A stretch of 64,000 nucleotides of DNA, from the NCBI RefSeq assembly GCF_947507565.1, contig NC_089180.1:2046001-2110000 (forward strand), in the 5' to 3' direction. The position numbers were made by a program, and so were the translations under genes. Positions 23,480 through 36,477 of this stretch are shown here, piece after piece (position 1 is the first letter of the stretch; each line of letters begins with the position of its first letter). Below the pieces are notes generated by a model. That model was not told where the DNA came from. It made no database searches and saw nothing but the letters and a program-made list of their open reading frames with translations. The stretch is from Oscarella lobularis. Taxonomy: Eukaryota > Porifera > Homoscleromorpha > Homosclerophorida > Oscarellidae.

Positions 23480-23735
23480 TATCTCTACTATCTGAGAATG
23501 GCAGCCCAACTTCCGACGCGTAGTACTCAATTGACGTCCTCTCGAAAAAAAAACGCGTGGATCTCATATGAAAGAAAATTTATTGAAGTCTGGATATGCG
23601 AAAGTATGAGCTTATCCGGTTCGAATTGACCTTATCCGAGGCCATTTTCTGTGGGTGGGTCTTAATAGAATACACACAGTCGCGCTATTGGCCCATTGGC
23701 CATTGTTAGCAGAGCATGCGCGTTTGAAAGTCCGC
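23480..23735. repeat. 5' flank shared with 28190-28440
   Basis: The DNA upstream of copy A (CTCGAAAAAAAAACGCGTG, then the GCATGCGCGTTTG word) recurs in order upstream of copy B at 28190-28440. The duplication therefore included the promoter regions, and the unit was about 4.7 kb. Confidence 0.75.
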
Positions 23736-23935
23736 CCTGCCCTAGGCTCGAGGGTCCAGCCTGTTGTCCGGTCTAACGCGCGCGCGCGTATCACGTGCTG
23801 TCAGATGCGTCCAGCCTGTTGTCCGGTAGGGATACGCGCGCGCGCGTTAGACCGGACAACAGGCTGGACCCTCGAGCCTAGCCCTGCCCGTGAGGAGGCA
23901 GGACGGACTTCCAAACGCGCATGCTCCGTCGCTAG
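23713..23935. repeat. foldback repeat between the DUF6589-like paralogues
   Basis: GGCTCGAGGGTCCAGCCTGT continuing into a GCGCGC run at 23745-23792 is the reverse complement of 23831-23878. Weaker pairing extends outward to GCATGCGCGTTT at the left and AAACGCGCATGC at the right. A third, direct copy of CCAGCCTGTTGTCCGG lies in the spacer. Confidence 0.9.
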
Positions 23936-24350
23936 GGCTTTTACGCGGCGTAGAATGTTCCTAAATCGAGCCGATTTGGCCCTCTAGCGAAGGATTTCGA
24001 CTGTTTTCTTTGATAAAAACGAGAAGATAAGTTATTAATCACTAGGTCATGGGCGGATTTAGAGCGGAACCCTCTCGAACGAAACTTGCATCACAATGGC
24101 AAAATCGCGCTGTCGCGTGCACTGCATACACTATAGTGTATTGCCATTGCGGTCATACTTACCTGTGAAGTTGACTGTTTAAGCGAAAGAAGCACTCTAA
24201 ATGATAAAAAGGGCCTTCTTTCTTTGCTTTGATTTTCGGCTTTTAAAAAAGCCGGGCTTAATTCCCACGTGGCTTGTGGATTTTTCTTAGCCGTTTGATG
24301 TAGAATTTCTTTCGTGGAAAGCCCTTACGTCGCTTGTACTCGTCACTGCT

Positions 24351-27300
24351 CTAATTGCCAGCATAGCTGTGATCACAGAGTACAGTTTCGCGGCGTTTTT
24401 CTTTCTGTAGTGCAGAAATGTATTCCGGTCTCACTGCAGAAGGCGGAAGATTTCTGAAGGATGCCTTTAGATGCTGCTGGAACTCCGTCGTAGTATACCA
24501 GTCTTCCTCTCTGTCTTCGAAGTCTTCCTCTCCATCGTCGTCCTCTTCCTGGACGTGGCCTTCATCTGCATCATGATGGTCTTTTGCGATGCTCTTGTTG
24601 AAGGCTTCAGAGAGTTTCTTTATAGAGTCGAGCAAAAACGGCTGGCAGTAGACGCATGATTCATCCTTTGTGCATGTCGAATGGAGAGAGTGCCCGCAGC
24701 TAAGTAGAATGACGTCTTCGTTTTCCGAAGTGCAACTTTCCAAGTCACAAAGGAGATCTGCATTAGGCAATTTTGGCGTCGAGAAGCCGAGAGGAAGACT
24801 TCGCTGGTCTAAAGTGCAGCTGAACGTATTTAACTGAAAGTTCCTTCGTCGTTGCCGACTGCCAGTTGTTTCTTTTGACTGCCCAGGCTGATTATAAAGC
24901 TTGATCAGTTTGTTAGTAAGAAATTCAGCAGCTCTTCCTGCTAACAATTCCACATTGTGCTTGTGACTCTTTTTAGGATGTTCCGACAGAAAATTTAAGG
25001 TGAATTCGTGATCGAAGCTGCTGGCGCCTAGGACGTTGGCGATTTCAGTTATCTGTTCTGCAGATGTCCAAGAAGGACATTGCATTCGCAACAACGAGTG
25101 AAAGGTTTCCACCTTTTTTCCCGAAAAAATATTCATATACGACGAGAAGGTGCTCTTGTATTCAGGTATGATCATTTCATGGTAAAGATGATCACTCAAT
25201 GTCGCTAGCATAGCCTTATTGTAGTTGTGCCTCTGTTGTCCGATAAACATTATAGCCAGCCGTAATGTAGCTTTCTGCCACAATTCATAGCGCGATCCTT
25301 TGTGTATTGTGGCGTAGAAGTAGAAAACAAGAGGCACCAGGTCGTCGAGCAAGTACCTCAGTAAAAGGTACTCAATATCCTTGCAAATACCGAAAACACC
25401 GATGACATCCTCTCGCACCATCAACCAACCGCCAAATAGAGATGCAATGAGTGTTGTCATCCTGTGAAATTGCGGTTTGCGAGGAAGTATTTTTCTTTCG
25501 CCAAAAAGATGTTTATAAAGTGCTATATTATGAGACACATTAAATTCTACAATATTCTACCTTGCTAATGATTGGTTTACCGGAAAATATAGGGTGATAA
25601 AGGCTTATCAGATTTTCCATGCTATTGATATAAATATGGAACGGACCCAGCATTGGCAAAAGAGAAAGGATTGAAGCTTCTTATTTGCACTAAAGTAAGA
25701 CGCTGTCAGATCTTTTTATTATAGTTATTAAATTATGCGGGTTTAATTAATTAGTTACAAGCATGTAAAAAATTATTTAAATGTTTGCTTTAGCTTACCT
25801 GAGCTACCATCTTTTTTAGGAAATAGAAAGTTGGATAGTCTCCCAGAGATGGCATCACCTTATTGTCTAGGTACCTATAAATCCTCTATAAACATTTTAA
25901 TTTATTGATTTAGTTCTATTCTGTAATACCTTTTTAATGCTGGGTATAAATCGATAGCATTTTCTACAGCCGCCTTGTAGTCACCTAGACTTTTGAGATT
26001 TTGCTCAGTTTCGCTCAGCAAGCAGCAGCTTTTGAGGCTATCGAGCTCCCTCTGAGAAGGAGTCACATAGCACCTGAACAAGAAGTCAAATCAAATTCTT
26101 AACCTGAACAGTTTTAAAACCTTTGGTCTTCAAGCGATGACTGTATGTCCCTTGTGTTTAGATGCCTAAATGACGATGGCAATACTGACAGCCACGTGCT
26201 TGCCATGAGGTCAGGAAGATTTTCAAGAAAATGTTCTCGGACATGAGCGATTGCTATCCCCCCTCTTGGGAAATTTTCCGAAGGACAATAATGGATAGCA
26301 GAAGCATTGCCTTGCACAGTAAGACCGGGTATAGTTGAATGGATATCAGTTATTGCTGTAGCAAAGTGGAACGCCCGAGACGTTTCTGACGATGTTGGAC
26401 GTTGCACTGAGTGGATACTATGAAAGTCGTCCACAACAAGCAGTGCTAGATGGTCATTGTCCAAGGCCGTTTTCAAGCGAGCGTTGACAAGACGCCTATT
26501 ATCATCTGCTAGGGATCTTCGAAATCTTCTTATGGTCTTAGGGTGACCACAGAATCCAAGCCTCCTTCCGAATTCCAGAGCAGCTTCAGAGCAACCAGAT
26601 AGGGACAAATGAAGACCAACGTCGTTTACAAAGGTTGTATTAAGCTGCCAATAAATCAATAATATTTTCATTTTAACAATCATTTATTTTTCGGTATACC
26701 TGGTTGCCGAGATACGCCAGGCGATGCAACTCTCCAACAACTCGAGATTGCCGGAGAGCTGCTCGTCTCTCGGAGTCTATCTGAAGCGAATAGTCGCTTG
26801 TAATTGCTTTTTCAAGGAGGCTGAACAATCCAGGGGAATGCTCTTCGCAAAAGGCTTCCATTTCCGTTGCACTGTTGAGTTTTCCTTCTTTAGGTACGTG
26901 CTGACGAAAAGCTTCCTGGAATGATTTGACTAAGCCAAGGAACGACTCTAATGGGTGCAGTGAAGAACGGAGAAAGACAATCAAACAAAGTTTACCGGTT
27001 TTTATTCGTTCACTTTCTTCTTTCAAGCGTTGGATTTGACGAGTCTTTTCATCTAGATCACTTTTGCTTCAATTTATGCGACATAATTAATTATTAATGT
27101 CTTTACCTCTGTCTGCCTTCGTGGCATGTAGTTCTGCTGTCAAACTGCTGTTAATAGCAGCAGATGAAGCAATCTGACTTCGAAGCACAGCTAATGTGAA
27201 AATTAGCTTACAGCCGCAAATAATTTATTTCTACTGCATATATAGTTAGTGCATATGCATGCACTAACGTTATATGCAATAATTTTTGTTATACCGTTTT

Positions 27301-27993
27301 CTGCTTCAAGTCGTTTTATATCACAGCGGGCGTCATTGAGCTGCAGGCTAGTTGTTTCTATATAAAATAGTATTTATTAGATGCCTCGAGTACAAAATAC
27401 ATGATTTTTTCTGACCTGAAAGTGCGTTCTCTGCAGCCGCCTCTAGAGCCAGCTGTTCTTTCTCAAACAGCAGCTGCTGTACTTGGAGGCACGCAGCTGA
27501 CAACTGGTCCTGAACGCACGGCAGCTCAGCGGTTTCAGATGAACTTTCGGTATCAGTCTGGATTTGTACTTAAAATGAGCTAAAAATGAATAGGTATGCC
27601 ACAGACCTGAATCGTTCCAGATTGCCGCTTTGGTGGAGGTCGATACAGGGGGTGTGTTGAAACTTCCGGTAGTGAGTCAATGGAGTCGTGGTGACGTCGA
27701 CAGATGAACGCCGCCGGGATGCCGCTAATATCGTCGAGAACGGGCAGTAGCCTCTCAGAACACGTCCGCAGACTTCCATCACACCTAGAAGAATCAAAAA
27801 GTACGCAGCACTTCGAGGATTTATCGAGGGCAACCCGGGCGTGTTCAACGCATAGGGTGACGTCGTCGAAGAAGCCGCGTTCTCGAGCTTTTCGTCCTGA
27901 AAAAGACGTGATCCGTCCGAAACAAGCACGGCGAGAGCGAGAGCGAGTTAGCGGAAGGTCGTAAAAGCACGAGTAAGTGTTGTTTTGAGCCAT
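24351..27993 (-). CDS. DUF6589-like multi-exon protein with RING-like tail, copy B
   Basis: The N-terminal exon (about 27610-27993) is continuous from MAQNNTYSCFYDLP to PLYRPPPKRQSGTIQ. Coiled-coil exons follow, then RRAALRQSRVVGELHRLAY, the core LLVVDDFHSIHSVQRPTSSE, GPFHIYINSMENLISLY, and the large last exon 24351-25538 with QQRHNYNKAMLATL and KKVETFHSLLRMQ. The C-terminus adds a Cys/His cluster (LLCDLESC, SCGHSLHSTC, CVYC), like a short RING, then an acidic tail. Large sponge and cnidarian gene families carry the GPFH...N...EN and RHNYN signatures, often labelled DUF6589; that link is from memory. A domesticated or active transposase is possible but not shown. Confidence 0.65.
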
Positions 27994-28589
27994 AGCGAGA
28001 GATCGAGCGAGCGAGCGAGAAAATATCTCGCAAGCGAGCGAGATACGAGCAAAAATGCGCAGTGTGATCGGTTTCAGCTGCTATTTACGCAGTTTTCGAC
28101 CGTTGGCAGGCGCGAAATTTGAATGTTTTCATTTATTTCTAGCGTTTCTCAGTTCGACAGCTGAAGATCGCGTACCGATAATTTTCGAACCCGTTTTTCT
28201 CAAAACGCGTACCCTCGAAAAAAAAACGCGTGAAGCCTATATGAAAGCTAATGCATAGAAGTGTTCATTTTGTGGGAGTTCGAGCTTAGCCCGCTCGAAC
28301 TCACCTTAGCCGACGCCCCTTTCTTTCAAAGGGGCGTCGTCGAACGCGAGTTGTAACATGGATCGGCTGCTATTGGCCAACACTCGATTGTTCTTAGAGC
28401 ATGCGCGTTTGGAAGTCCGTCCTGCCCCGTGAGGACGGGAGTTTCATATCCCTCTCTCTCTTATATCTCTGGTATGACCTCACTAGCATGCTCAGTGTAA
28501 GTTGGTCCTGCTGCGCATGCCCATGACTCGACTTCCCAAGTCTTTGTGTTGCTCTAAACGAATCCCGACCATCCCGACCGTTCCAAGCG

Positions 28590-31535
28590 ATGGGAAAGCT
28601 CCGAAAGATGCGAAAGAAGGCTCGCATTCAGCCGACAGGCTTTCCCAGCGGCGCCGAAGCGATAGAAGAGCGGGAAAGCGTTCTGGACGCCGTCGATTCG
28701 TCGTCGGGGCACTATCATCTAATCGAAATGGTAACTGAACCAATGCGATTGCCGTTGCTGCGGTTGCTGCCTTTGCTTTGTCAATATCTTACGCGTTCTC
28801 AGCTCTCCAGTCCTTCGGCCGAAGATCGTCAGTGTGCGTGCGCCGGACTCGCGAATCTCGTTCTTGATCTTGAAGCCGAAATCGTGCCGATTCTGCTTGA
28901 TAAAGGCGTTGTGAAGTCGCTCGCGTCGATGCTCGTCGACGAGTGCGAAGCACTGCGACTGGGAGCAGCCGGAGCACTGAGGTATGCGCAGGTGTACAGT
29001 AGTCTACGGTACTTTAGTTAGATGCTCCTCACTGTACATCAATCTTTACTAAGTCTTGCATTGAGGTCCAGTGAGTAGTCCATGTAAAAAGGTTACTTTA
29101 TTTAAGTTTTCTGTTCCTACTTCGTCGTTGTAGGAATTTGACTATTGCCGGTCACGAGACGTGCGTTCGTATGGTAGAGGACGATGTGATGACGTCTCTC
29201 GTGGTCTTCTTCAAGCGTGTAAGTTGAAAGAGCCGTCGTCGTCGATCGAGCGTAAACTGACTGTGTCTACGGCTAAAGTCGCTTGAAAGTGTGATGATTA
29301 GTGACGCTGCTCCCATCGACGAAACGTGTCTCGACCAAATTGAACAAGGGCTTCATCTACTATGGAATTTAAGGTAATCTCGGCATGACACGATTATTTG
29401 CTTTTTGCATTGTATTGCAGTGAATGCTCCACTACGGTCGTGAAAATCTTCAATAGCGAAAATCTTCTTCCCCTCATCTTCTACTGCATCTCGCCTAAAA
29501 GATTCTCTTCGTTGATAGCGGTGACGGCAGGTAGAAAACAATGTCAAGTTTGTAATCAAATTGTGTTATTTCTTTCATTTCTTTTCTCTATTCAGCTCAG
29601 TGCCTGCACACGGTGACCGAGGAAAATCCTCCCCTTTGTGAAACCATAGTCGGTTCTGGCGAAATGCTCACGGCACTCGAACGTCTTCTCCTATGCGATG
29701 GAGACGCCGTTTCGGTTCATCGCATGATGCTTTGCGTCCTGACGGCAGGCATTCTATTCAACGTTCATGGACACATGTCACCAGTCGCTCGCGGCAAAGC
29801 AATGCAAGCCATTGCACGCGCGCTTGCGAAAGCGCTGGACGTCGACGTTCCGGCTCGAATGAAAGCTATTGGCCCTGATCTTGTAGCAGCCGATGCTGGG
29901 GCGATGGAGGAAGCAGAAAAGGTACGACGAGAAGGACAAATCTGGTACTGTAACTGTGAACTCTTGTTGTTTCATAGTATCAAGAACGTAAGGAATCAGA
30001 TCAGGTGAGATTATTTTGGAACTGTTGTTCTCATATTTGCCTTTGTCCACTTACTCCATCGACAATCTTAGGCTAATATTTGTTGTTATCAAGACATATT
30101 CTTTTCTTAGGTGTTAGATATTAGAATCGCGTTAGCAGCTCAGCAGCTAGCTTTAGAAATATTGGCAAACCTGTGCTGCAATGATGGTTAGTTACGTATA
30201 CGATATAGTTGAAAGTCTGCGACAGATGCCTTTAGACAGTAGTGATGATGGAGGTAGCTTCCCGTCAGAGTCGGACAGCGAAGTGGACGGAGTCGAGGAG
30301 GAGCAGAGTGGAAGTGGATTTGAATCAGTAAACAAGCATAAAATTGTTTTTCTCTTCTATTTTGGAACGTCTCTTTCTAGATGGCATTGAGTATGTCTGT
30401 CGACAGTGTCGAGGCTGTTGTCAGTCACTGCCTACCAGAAAAGGTACCGCCTTAATTAATTATCTAATTTATAAGAATAGGATTAACGTGCGTAGACATT
30501 AGGCAAATGCCGATTTGCCGATCCGGCTGTTTATGAACTGTTGGGCGCCCATAAGCTCGGCCAGACACTTGTACAAAAGTTAGCGCATTCGCCGACCGCG
30601 CGTCGTCTTCCTAACGTCTCTTCTCTTTTCAAGGCTGAATACCGTACAGTCCCGAGCATTGGTAGCGCTGCACAATATGCTCTCTGTGTTAGACAGCGAC
30701 GAGCTCAGTCGACCCGATTCGCTTGACAGCCTGTGGCCAAGTCTATTTAACTTGGCGACAGGAGTATCGGAAAAAGGCAGGCGCAGAAGAGGCCAAGCGA
30801 ATTCACGTTTTTTATTGACCTTCTGTTCTAGGTCCATCTCGTTCAGACGAAGAATTTCTTGAAGCAGTGACTGGCGTTATGCGTTCGTTAGCAAAGAGAC
30901 TACAATCGACGGGACATAAAGTGCTGTCTAGGCTTTTTGTGATCTCCCTGTAAGAAACGATTTCTTTCCTAGTGCGTTGAACCTGAGCAGATTATCCGAA
31001 TTGCCTCCGTGTGTCCAACGGTGGCTTTTCCGTCCGTGCGCGCCAATGTTGTAGGCCTACTTGGGGTCCTTGGGACGTCACTAGCTCAGCGTCCAGATGC
31101 CGCGGAGCTGCTTACAGTATGTACGCGTTTTTGTGGATACTAAAGCGATTCAGTGCCGCTCTGTGTCTCCTTGCACAGGTCGTCGGGAGCGCTCTGTGCA
31201 AAGCTGTATCTAGTGATACGGATCTCTGGGTTGTGGTCGAGGCTTTGGACGCCATTTTTGATGTTTTTGGCGGCGACGGCGACATCGTCTTGCCGACCGT
31301 CAAATTTTTGGGGTTACTACCCCAATTGGAAAGAGTAGCATCCGGTTTGAAGAAGAGGGTAGTATTACGTATTACGCTTTTTGTATGTGTAAAAAGCATG
31401 AGCGCGAGCTTTGTTTTTTTCTTTGTCTAGATTGCATCTAAGAAGAAGAGTCTCGGAGCTCGACTTCCAGTTGCTGAAAATGCCTGGACTAACCTGCCGC
31501 GTTTTATTACATACCTAAGGAAGGGAATCAAGTGA
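28590..31535 (+). CDS. HEATR3: HEAT repeat-containing protein 3 (Syo1 orthologue)
   Basis: Sixteen exons: 28590-28730, 28803-28981, 29134-29218, 29279-29373, 29421-29530, 29596-29921, 29978-30004, 30111-30186, 30236-30327, 30381-30443, 30496-30578, 30634-30776, 30832-30920, 30973-31116, 31179-31358, 31431-31535. All phases agree and give 645 aa (human 680). Matches to human HEATR3 run throughout: MGK start, SSPSAEDRQCACAGLANLV, GAALRLG-type ARM/HEAT repeats, QQLALEILANLCCND followed by an acidic DDGGSFPSESD, LNTVQSRALVALHNML, and VVVEALDAIFDVFGGDGD near the end. HEATR3/Syo1 is the adaptor that imports ribosomal proteins uL5 and uL18 for 5S RNP assembly. Intron 12 appears to start with GC. Confidence 0.92.
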
Positions 31536-32170
31536 TCGCGGTGGCGGCAACAAAACGGTAGAGCATGATTATTACCTTTTGTAGGTACACCGTGAGATGG
31601 ACAGTTTCAATCTAAATGGCAGTGTGCAGGTATTGATTACTAAAAGGATGAAGACAGTGAAAATTCTTCTCCGTGTACCTGCAGCACATCTTAGAAACCC
31701 ATCAGTGTCTATCCTCGCTGAGCCTGGAATCTGGAATCACGTTTCGTTTTCTTTCTCTGTCATTGCTCCTATAGACCTATACCATCTAAATCTAAACAAG
31801 CACCGAACCGTACAGTGACTACAGTCCAACTCTACTGTTCTAACTAGAATAGACATCTCGTGTTTCTCTTACAACAAGAGATGAAATTGACCGTTTTTTT
31901 TTCTTTGTGGAGAAACCTTACGTCTGTATTCGTAGCCATGTGCCCACCCTGGAAACGTTCGAATCTTTACTAGTTCGTCTTTCCCTGTAAGACCTATTGC
32001 CGCAGCCCACCCTGTAACACCTATTGCCGCACACGTCCCGTGAGACCTACAGCCGTCCGAGATACATTCTCGTCGGCTCATTAGTGCATCAAACAGAGAA
32101 GAGCAGAACCAGAGAAAAAACGCAACACGTGGAACGAAATGAATCTCATATTACTTCTTTTTGACGGACG
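31536..32170. other. 3' flank of HEATR3 without a gene
   Basis: Short frames only. A weak repeat of CCTATTGCCGCA occurs twice near 31990-32025. Nothing else is supportable. Confidence 0.5.
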
Positions 32171-32540
32171 TTTAGACGACAAATGTTTGTTGAGGAAAGC
32201 CCGGCGTCGTTTTCGGCGGCAGAATCGTCGTTTTCGGTGGCAGAATCGTCGTTTTCGGTGGCAGAATCGTCGTTTTCGGCATCGAGTTGTTAGTCTGAGG
32301 CGTCCCGTTGTTTTAGTCCGGAGTTTTGGCATTCGTGGCCGGAGCAATCGTAGCCGGATTATTCGTTATGTTCGTGGCCGTCGTCGGTTGGGCCGTAGAG
32401 TTCTGCGAATGGGTAACGACCACGAGGATGGCGACGATGAGCCAGACACTGTCACAGCAGGGCCGGAGGGCATTTTTGAAGTTTTTCCGGCATTTTCGCG
32501 CGCATTGCGCGCGCGAAATTTTTTTACCACGCTCATTCAA
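32170..32540 (-). CDS. possible Thr/Pro-rich secreted peptide, interrupted
   Basis: The minus strand reads a hydrophobic segment (VWLIVAILVVVTHSQ) followed by NSTAQPTTATNITNNPATIA, then a stop, and in the same frame NNGTPQTNNS and three 7-residue repeats PKTTILP coded by 21-bp DNA repeats. A secreted or membrane mucin-like product would look like this, but there is no ATG in frame and an in-frame TAA divides it. It is probably decayed or missing an exon. Confidence 0.3.
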
Positions 32541-32559
32541 GACAAGGTTTTTGATTAGC

Positions 32560-33173
32560 TCACTCAGAATTTAAATTTTCCGAAAAATCTTAGCCTACTT
32601 TCATTATTATATCCGTAACAAATTCGTTAGCTACTTCTAAAAGATTTAGTTCGTCTAGTTCTTCTTTGTATGAGCTAAGCGTCATTAATTAAACAAAAAA
32701 ACACGATTATCGCTAATTAATCTTTAGAGGGTTCCCGTATCCCAGGTTACGTTTGCTGTTCCCAACTTCCCATCCGTTTGCATCGGTAGAATCGAGTCTT
32801 CCGTGCCGATTTAAAGCCGTCTGCATACTGTAATGTTTGTTTTACATGATCGAGAAAAGCTCAATAAGGCACGAGACCTCCCGTCACGTGAGGCGGTGAC
32901 GACACTAAAATGACAAGTCTCTGGCAATGCTAATATTAGGCAAGTCAAGTCCTCTTTGCAAACATATCTTATAAATTTGCTAGTAAAAGGTGAGAGTTAT
33001 GTTTTTACATATGGGACACGGGAGAGGAATGGGACATGGAGCCTCTGTCCGAAGACGACGATTCTACAGGTAGCGTAGACCCTACTTCGATTATTTTGCT
33101 CTTCGGGTGAGCAAGCATAGGAGTTTGTATTTCTTGTGAGGGGCCCCCTTTCTCCAACGTCTACGTCCTGCCA
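32560..33173. other. stretch without a supportable gene
   Basis: AT-rich, no frame with coding character and no repeat matched elsewhere in the window. Confidence 0.5.
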
Positions 33174-34778
33174 GAGATAGAGAAGGAGAGGGATATGAAA
33201 CTCCGGGTCACGTGATCTATTTAGCTGAGTGGAGGTCTGTTGCCCTTTTTACCCGGATGTGCTCGTAACGTAGGCGGCTATTTGTACTACATTTGAGAGA
33301 AAATGTTCGGTACGACCTTTCGGAAGCCTGGAAACAAGTGTCGCTAGAGAAACCCTGCCCAGTCCTACGCGTAACGATGCATAAAACGACGGTAGACGCG
33401 CGCGTTATGCGAAATGGACTTTTGCTCCCTCCTGCGCTTTTTTGCGACCGGCAATATTCTTGCAAATGGGCCCAAACAAAAGCACAAGGGTCGGAGAATA
33501 GACATAGGCTCAACTCTCGACGCTGGCATCTGCCGTTCCGCTGATAAACAGCAAAATAGGCGTTTTCGCCACGTCACCTTTTGCTCCCTCCTGTAGCAAG
33601 AACATTCGGCGAGTTTGTTCGCAACTATTTTACCCGCATAGATCATTTATCTGTGAAGAGACTTGTGCCTGATCTTATCCAATATTTCTTCTACTGAAGG
33701 AGATAATAATTTTTTTCCTAACTCCGACGTTGTACGATTTTCCACTCTAGCTATAGCTCTATTATAGTTGTGATGCCTCGAAAGCTTTGCTTACATCTTC
33801 GCAAGTAGCAGAGAAATATTGATGATAAAAATAAACGAAAAGCGAAGATCGATGGGATCATAAGGTGAATCTCTGCATATAACGGGCGCGCCTTCCGTGG
33901 TTTTATGATTCGTTACACGTAGGGCTGGGTAGATTTTCTCTAGCGCACTGGTTTCTAGGCTTTTGAAGACCGTAGCTCTCAGATAAACAGTACAAATAGC
34001 CGCCTTCGTTACGAGCACATCCGGGTAAAAAGGGCAACAGACCTCTACTCTAGTCAGGTCACCTGACCCTTGCACGTGACCGTGGCATAGGGTCAGGCCA
34101 AACGGGGGGGATGTGTTGCACCCCGCACTGTGGAGTGCGGCCCAATCACAGGCCGAGTTGTCTGTGACGTAGGGACCAATTAGCTGTTCTAACCGTTTAC
34201 GCCCTCGAATGTTTTTATACGAGTACTACTGTAGCGATGAGTGATCCCGGTCGATCGCACGCTTATGCCACCCAATCGTACGCGATCGTAAGCGAAAATG
34301 TGACGATCGTACGCGAAAGAAAGCAATCTAGTACGCGAAAACGACGAACTCCTCAGCTGTCGCTTCTGCGTACGATCACCTAGACCGCGCCTAGACTTTC
34401 CAATTCTCCCCTAGTTGTCTCGCTTTTGGGATCTCGAAGCTATGACGTAGGGCGTCTCTAATAACTTAATTCGTTTAGTGCGTACCGCATGCAACACTTG
34501 GACCATGCGCGTTTGGCCAGACCCTGGCCTCCAGACTACTCAGCTAAATAGATCACGTGACCCGGAGTTTCCCTCTCCTTCTCTATCTCACTCTCTCCCA
34601 GCCGCGTAGCGCGCGCGGGAGGAGTCTGGGTTTCAGAGGCACCGTTAGCATAGTCTGGAGGCCACACCCTTCGCTCGGGAGGAAGGCCACGGTCACGTGC
34701 AAGGGTCAGGTGACCTGACTACCGTTAGCAGAGATAGGAGAGGGATGTGCAACTCCCCCTTATCACGTGACTTTTCCA
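33174..34778. mobile_element. cluster of foldback (inverted-repeat) elements
   Basis: Three nested or abutting inverted pairs. The outer pair is 33176-33230 with 34538-34589 (CTCCGGGTCACGTGATCTAT and complement). An inner pair is 33231-33420 with 33865-34049 (TTTACCCGGATGTGCTCGTA). The third is 34046-34100 with 34688-34735 (GGTCAGGTGACCTGAC-like words). No transposase is present. The pattern is that of non-autonomous elements that inserted into or beside each other. Confidence 0.75.
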
Positions 34779-35587
34779 GGTCAGAGGATTGAAGCCGTTA
34801 AGTCCCGTATTGCCTCGTATTGAAGTCCACTTCCTCTGATCCGCGAAGCCGTACTCAGCTGCCTTTCCAAAAATGTTCATTCTTTCATGAAATCACGCGA
34901 TAAATCTGTTCTGAGGTCGCGGCAACCATTTAAGGCCCCAAATCGCCGCGAACTTGGACTAATTGTACTTTGCACCCTCTCGCGATGTCGCCATTGTCTT
35001 TTTTTCTAAACTTTCTTTTGCATTTAATAGCCAAGTCGTAGCGCTAGCGAATGCTGGTAAAAGGCGGCAGAAACCAGTCGCTGTTTCGACGCATTGCGTA
35101 AAAAGACGCCGTATTGGGCGTGTCTTGGTGGTCATGTTTTGCACCCTCTCACGCTCAAACGCAATGTCCAATTTTGTTAGAATTTTTTTTTGTTTGAAAG
35201 AGTCACACATTAGGAAGCGAATGGTGCTATTGTTTGGGCTCTTCCTATTTTTATGCCGTTGTAAGATTGCGTGTTTTAGCACGTGCCGACGTCTGCCGCC
35301 TTTTACCAGCATTCGCTAGCGCCACGACTTGGCCATTAAATGCACAAAACGTTTAGAAAAAACGACAATGACGACATCGCGAAAGGGTGCAAAGTACAAT
35401 TAGTCCTCGCTGGCGGCGATTTGGGGCCTTAAACGGATGTCACGCCCTCAAAACAGATTTATCGCGCGATTTTATGAAAGAAGAAACATTTTTGGAAAGG
35501 CAGCTGAGTACTTAGGGCTTCGCGGATCAGAGGAAGTGGACTTCAATACGAGGCAATACGGGACTTAACGGCTTCAATCCTCTGACC
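34779..35587. mobile_element. foldback MITE with ~300-bp arms
   Basis: 34779-35078 is the approximate reverse complement of 35288-35587. Both ends read GGTCAGAGGATTGAAGCCGT from outside in, and the arms diverge by substitutions and small indels. The 200-bp centre has no coding frame. The long arms and symmetric ends identify a non-autonomous DNA transposon; no clear target duplication was found because the palindrome runs into the flanks. Confidence 0.85.
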
Positions 35588-36477
35588 ATTTAAAAACGCT
35601 CATGAGTCATATATACTGTACAACCGCGCCCACACGCCGATCCAGAAGCGAACCACAGGAGGAACTCGACTCGCTTAGATAAACAAAAGAGGGAGTTTGC
35701 GTTACCGAATTGAAGTCATCATTACGATCGACGTCCGGTATGATGTAAACATTTTAGACCAACTACTGTACATCTGAAATGCCCAATGAACACGTCCGCG
35801 CCTACACGTTCCACGTATGCATACACTTGTGCGACCTCGAAGACAAAACCGCAGTACCTTTGTACGCCGCGTAGTTGACGATCGTACAAACTTCACAATT
35901 AATACCTCGTCTAAAAAGGTTTTTATTAATTAAAATCTAAAGCTAAAACTGAGGCACTATCAAATTGAAAAATCCAGAATTTATGGTCTATACAAACGCT
36001 ATTAGCTATAAACGGTGGCTAATGAACAAGTTTCTAAATTACTGGAGATGACTTCTTTACAAGAACGGTTCAACAGAACTAAGTCTTATCTTTATGTTGC
36101 GGAATCATGAAAAAGAGAACGATTACGATTGCTAATGCAAATTATGAAAATGTAGGCAAGGTAATGGTAATAGAAAAAGAAAGAGACATCATTCTGTGGG
36201 GATTAGAAAGGTCTCTATCATCACTCATATTCTAAAGAATCCGGGCTCTATGATCTCTCATATGAGAGGACGAAAATGCATTTTTTAATGTTCACCATAT
36301 TGTGATGGATAGGTGTTTGATTCTAGAGAAGATTTCAGCGGCGCGTTGATTCGCAAATTTGAACTTACGTAAACTAAAAACAGCATCAAAAAATTAGCTC
36401 TATCACTCAACTGAGAAATAATCCAGTCAGCTGTCTTCCTTATCACTAATAAGACACCCATCATCGTCATCGTCATC
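35588..36477. other. stretch without a supportable gene
   Basis: Low-GC DNA downstream of the ZYG11-like stop codon; probably 3' UTR plus intergenic. No repeat or domain seen. Confidence 0.5.

Noticed and set aside
24155-24165. ATACTTACCTG, identical to the 5' end of U1 snRNA
   Set aside because: The following bases do not match U1 and no Sm site or stem-loops follow.
20395-27993. retroelement origin for the tandem DUF6589-like genes
   Set aside because: No reverse transcriptase, integrase, terminal repeats or poly-A; many introns shared by both copies instead indicate DNA-level tandem duplication.
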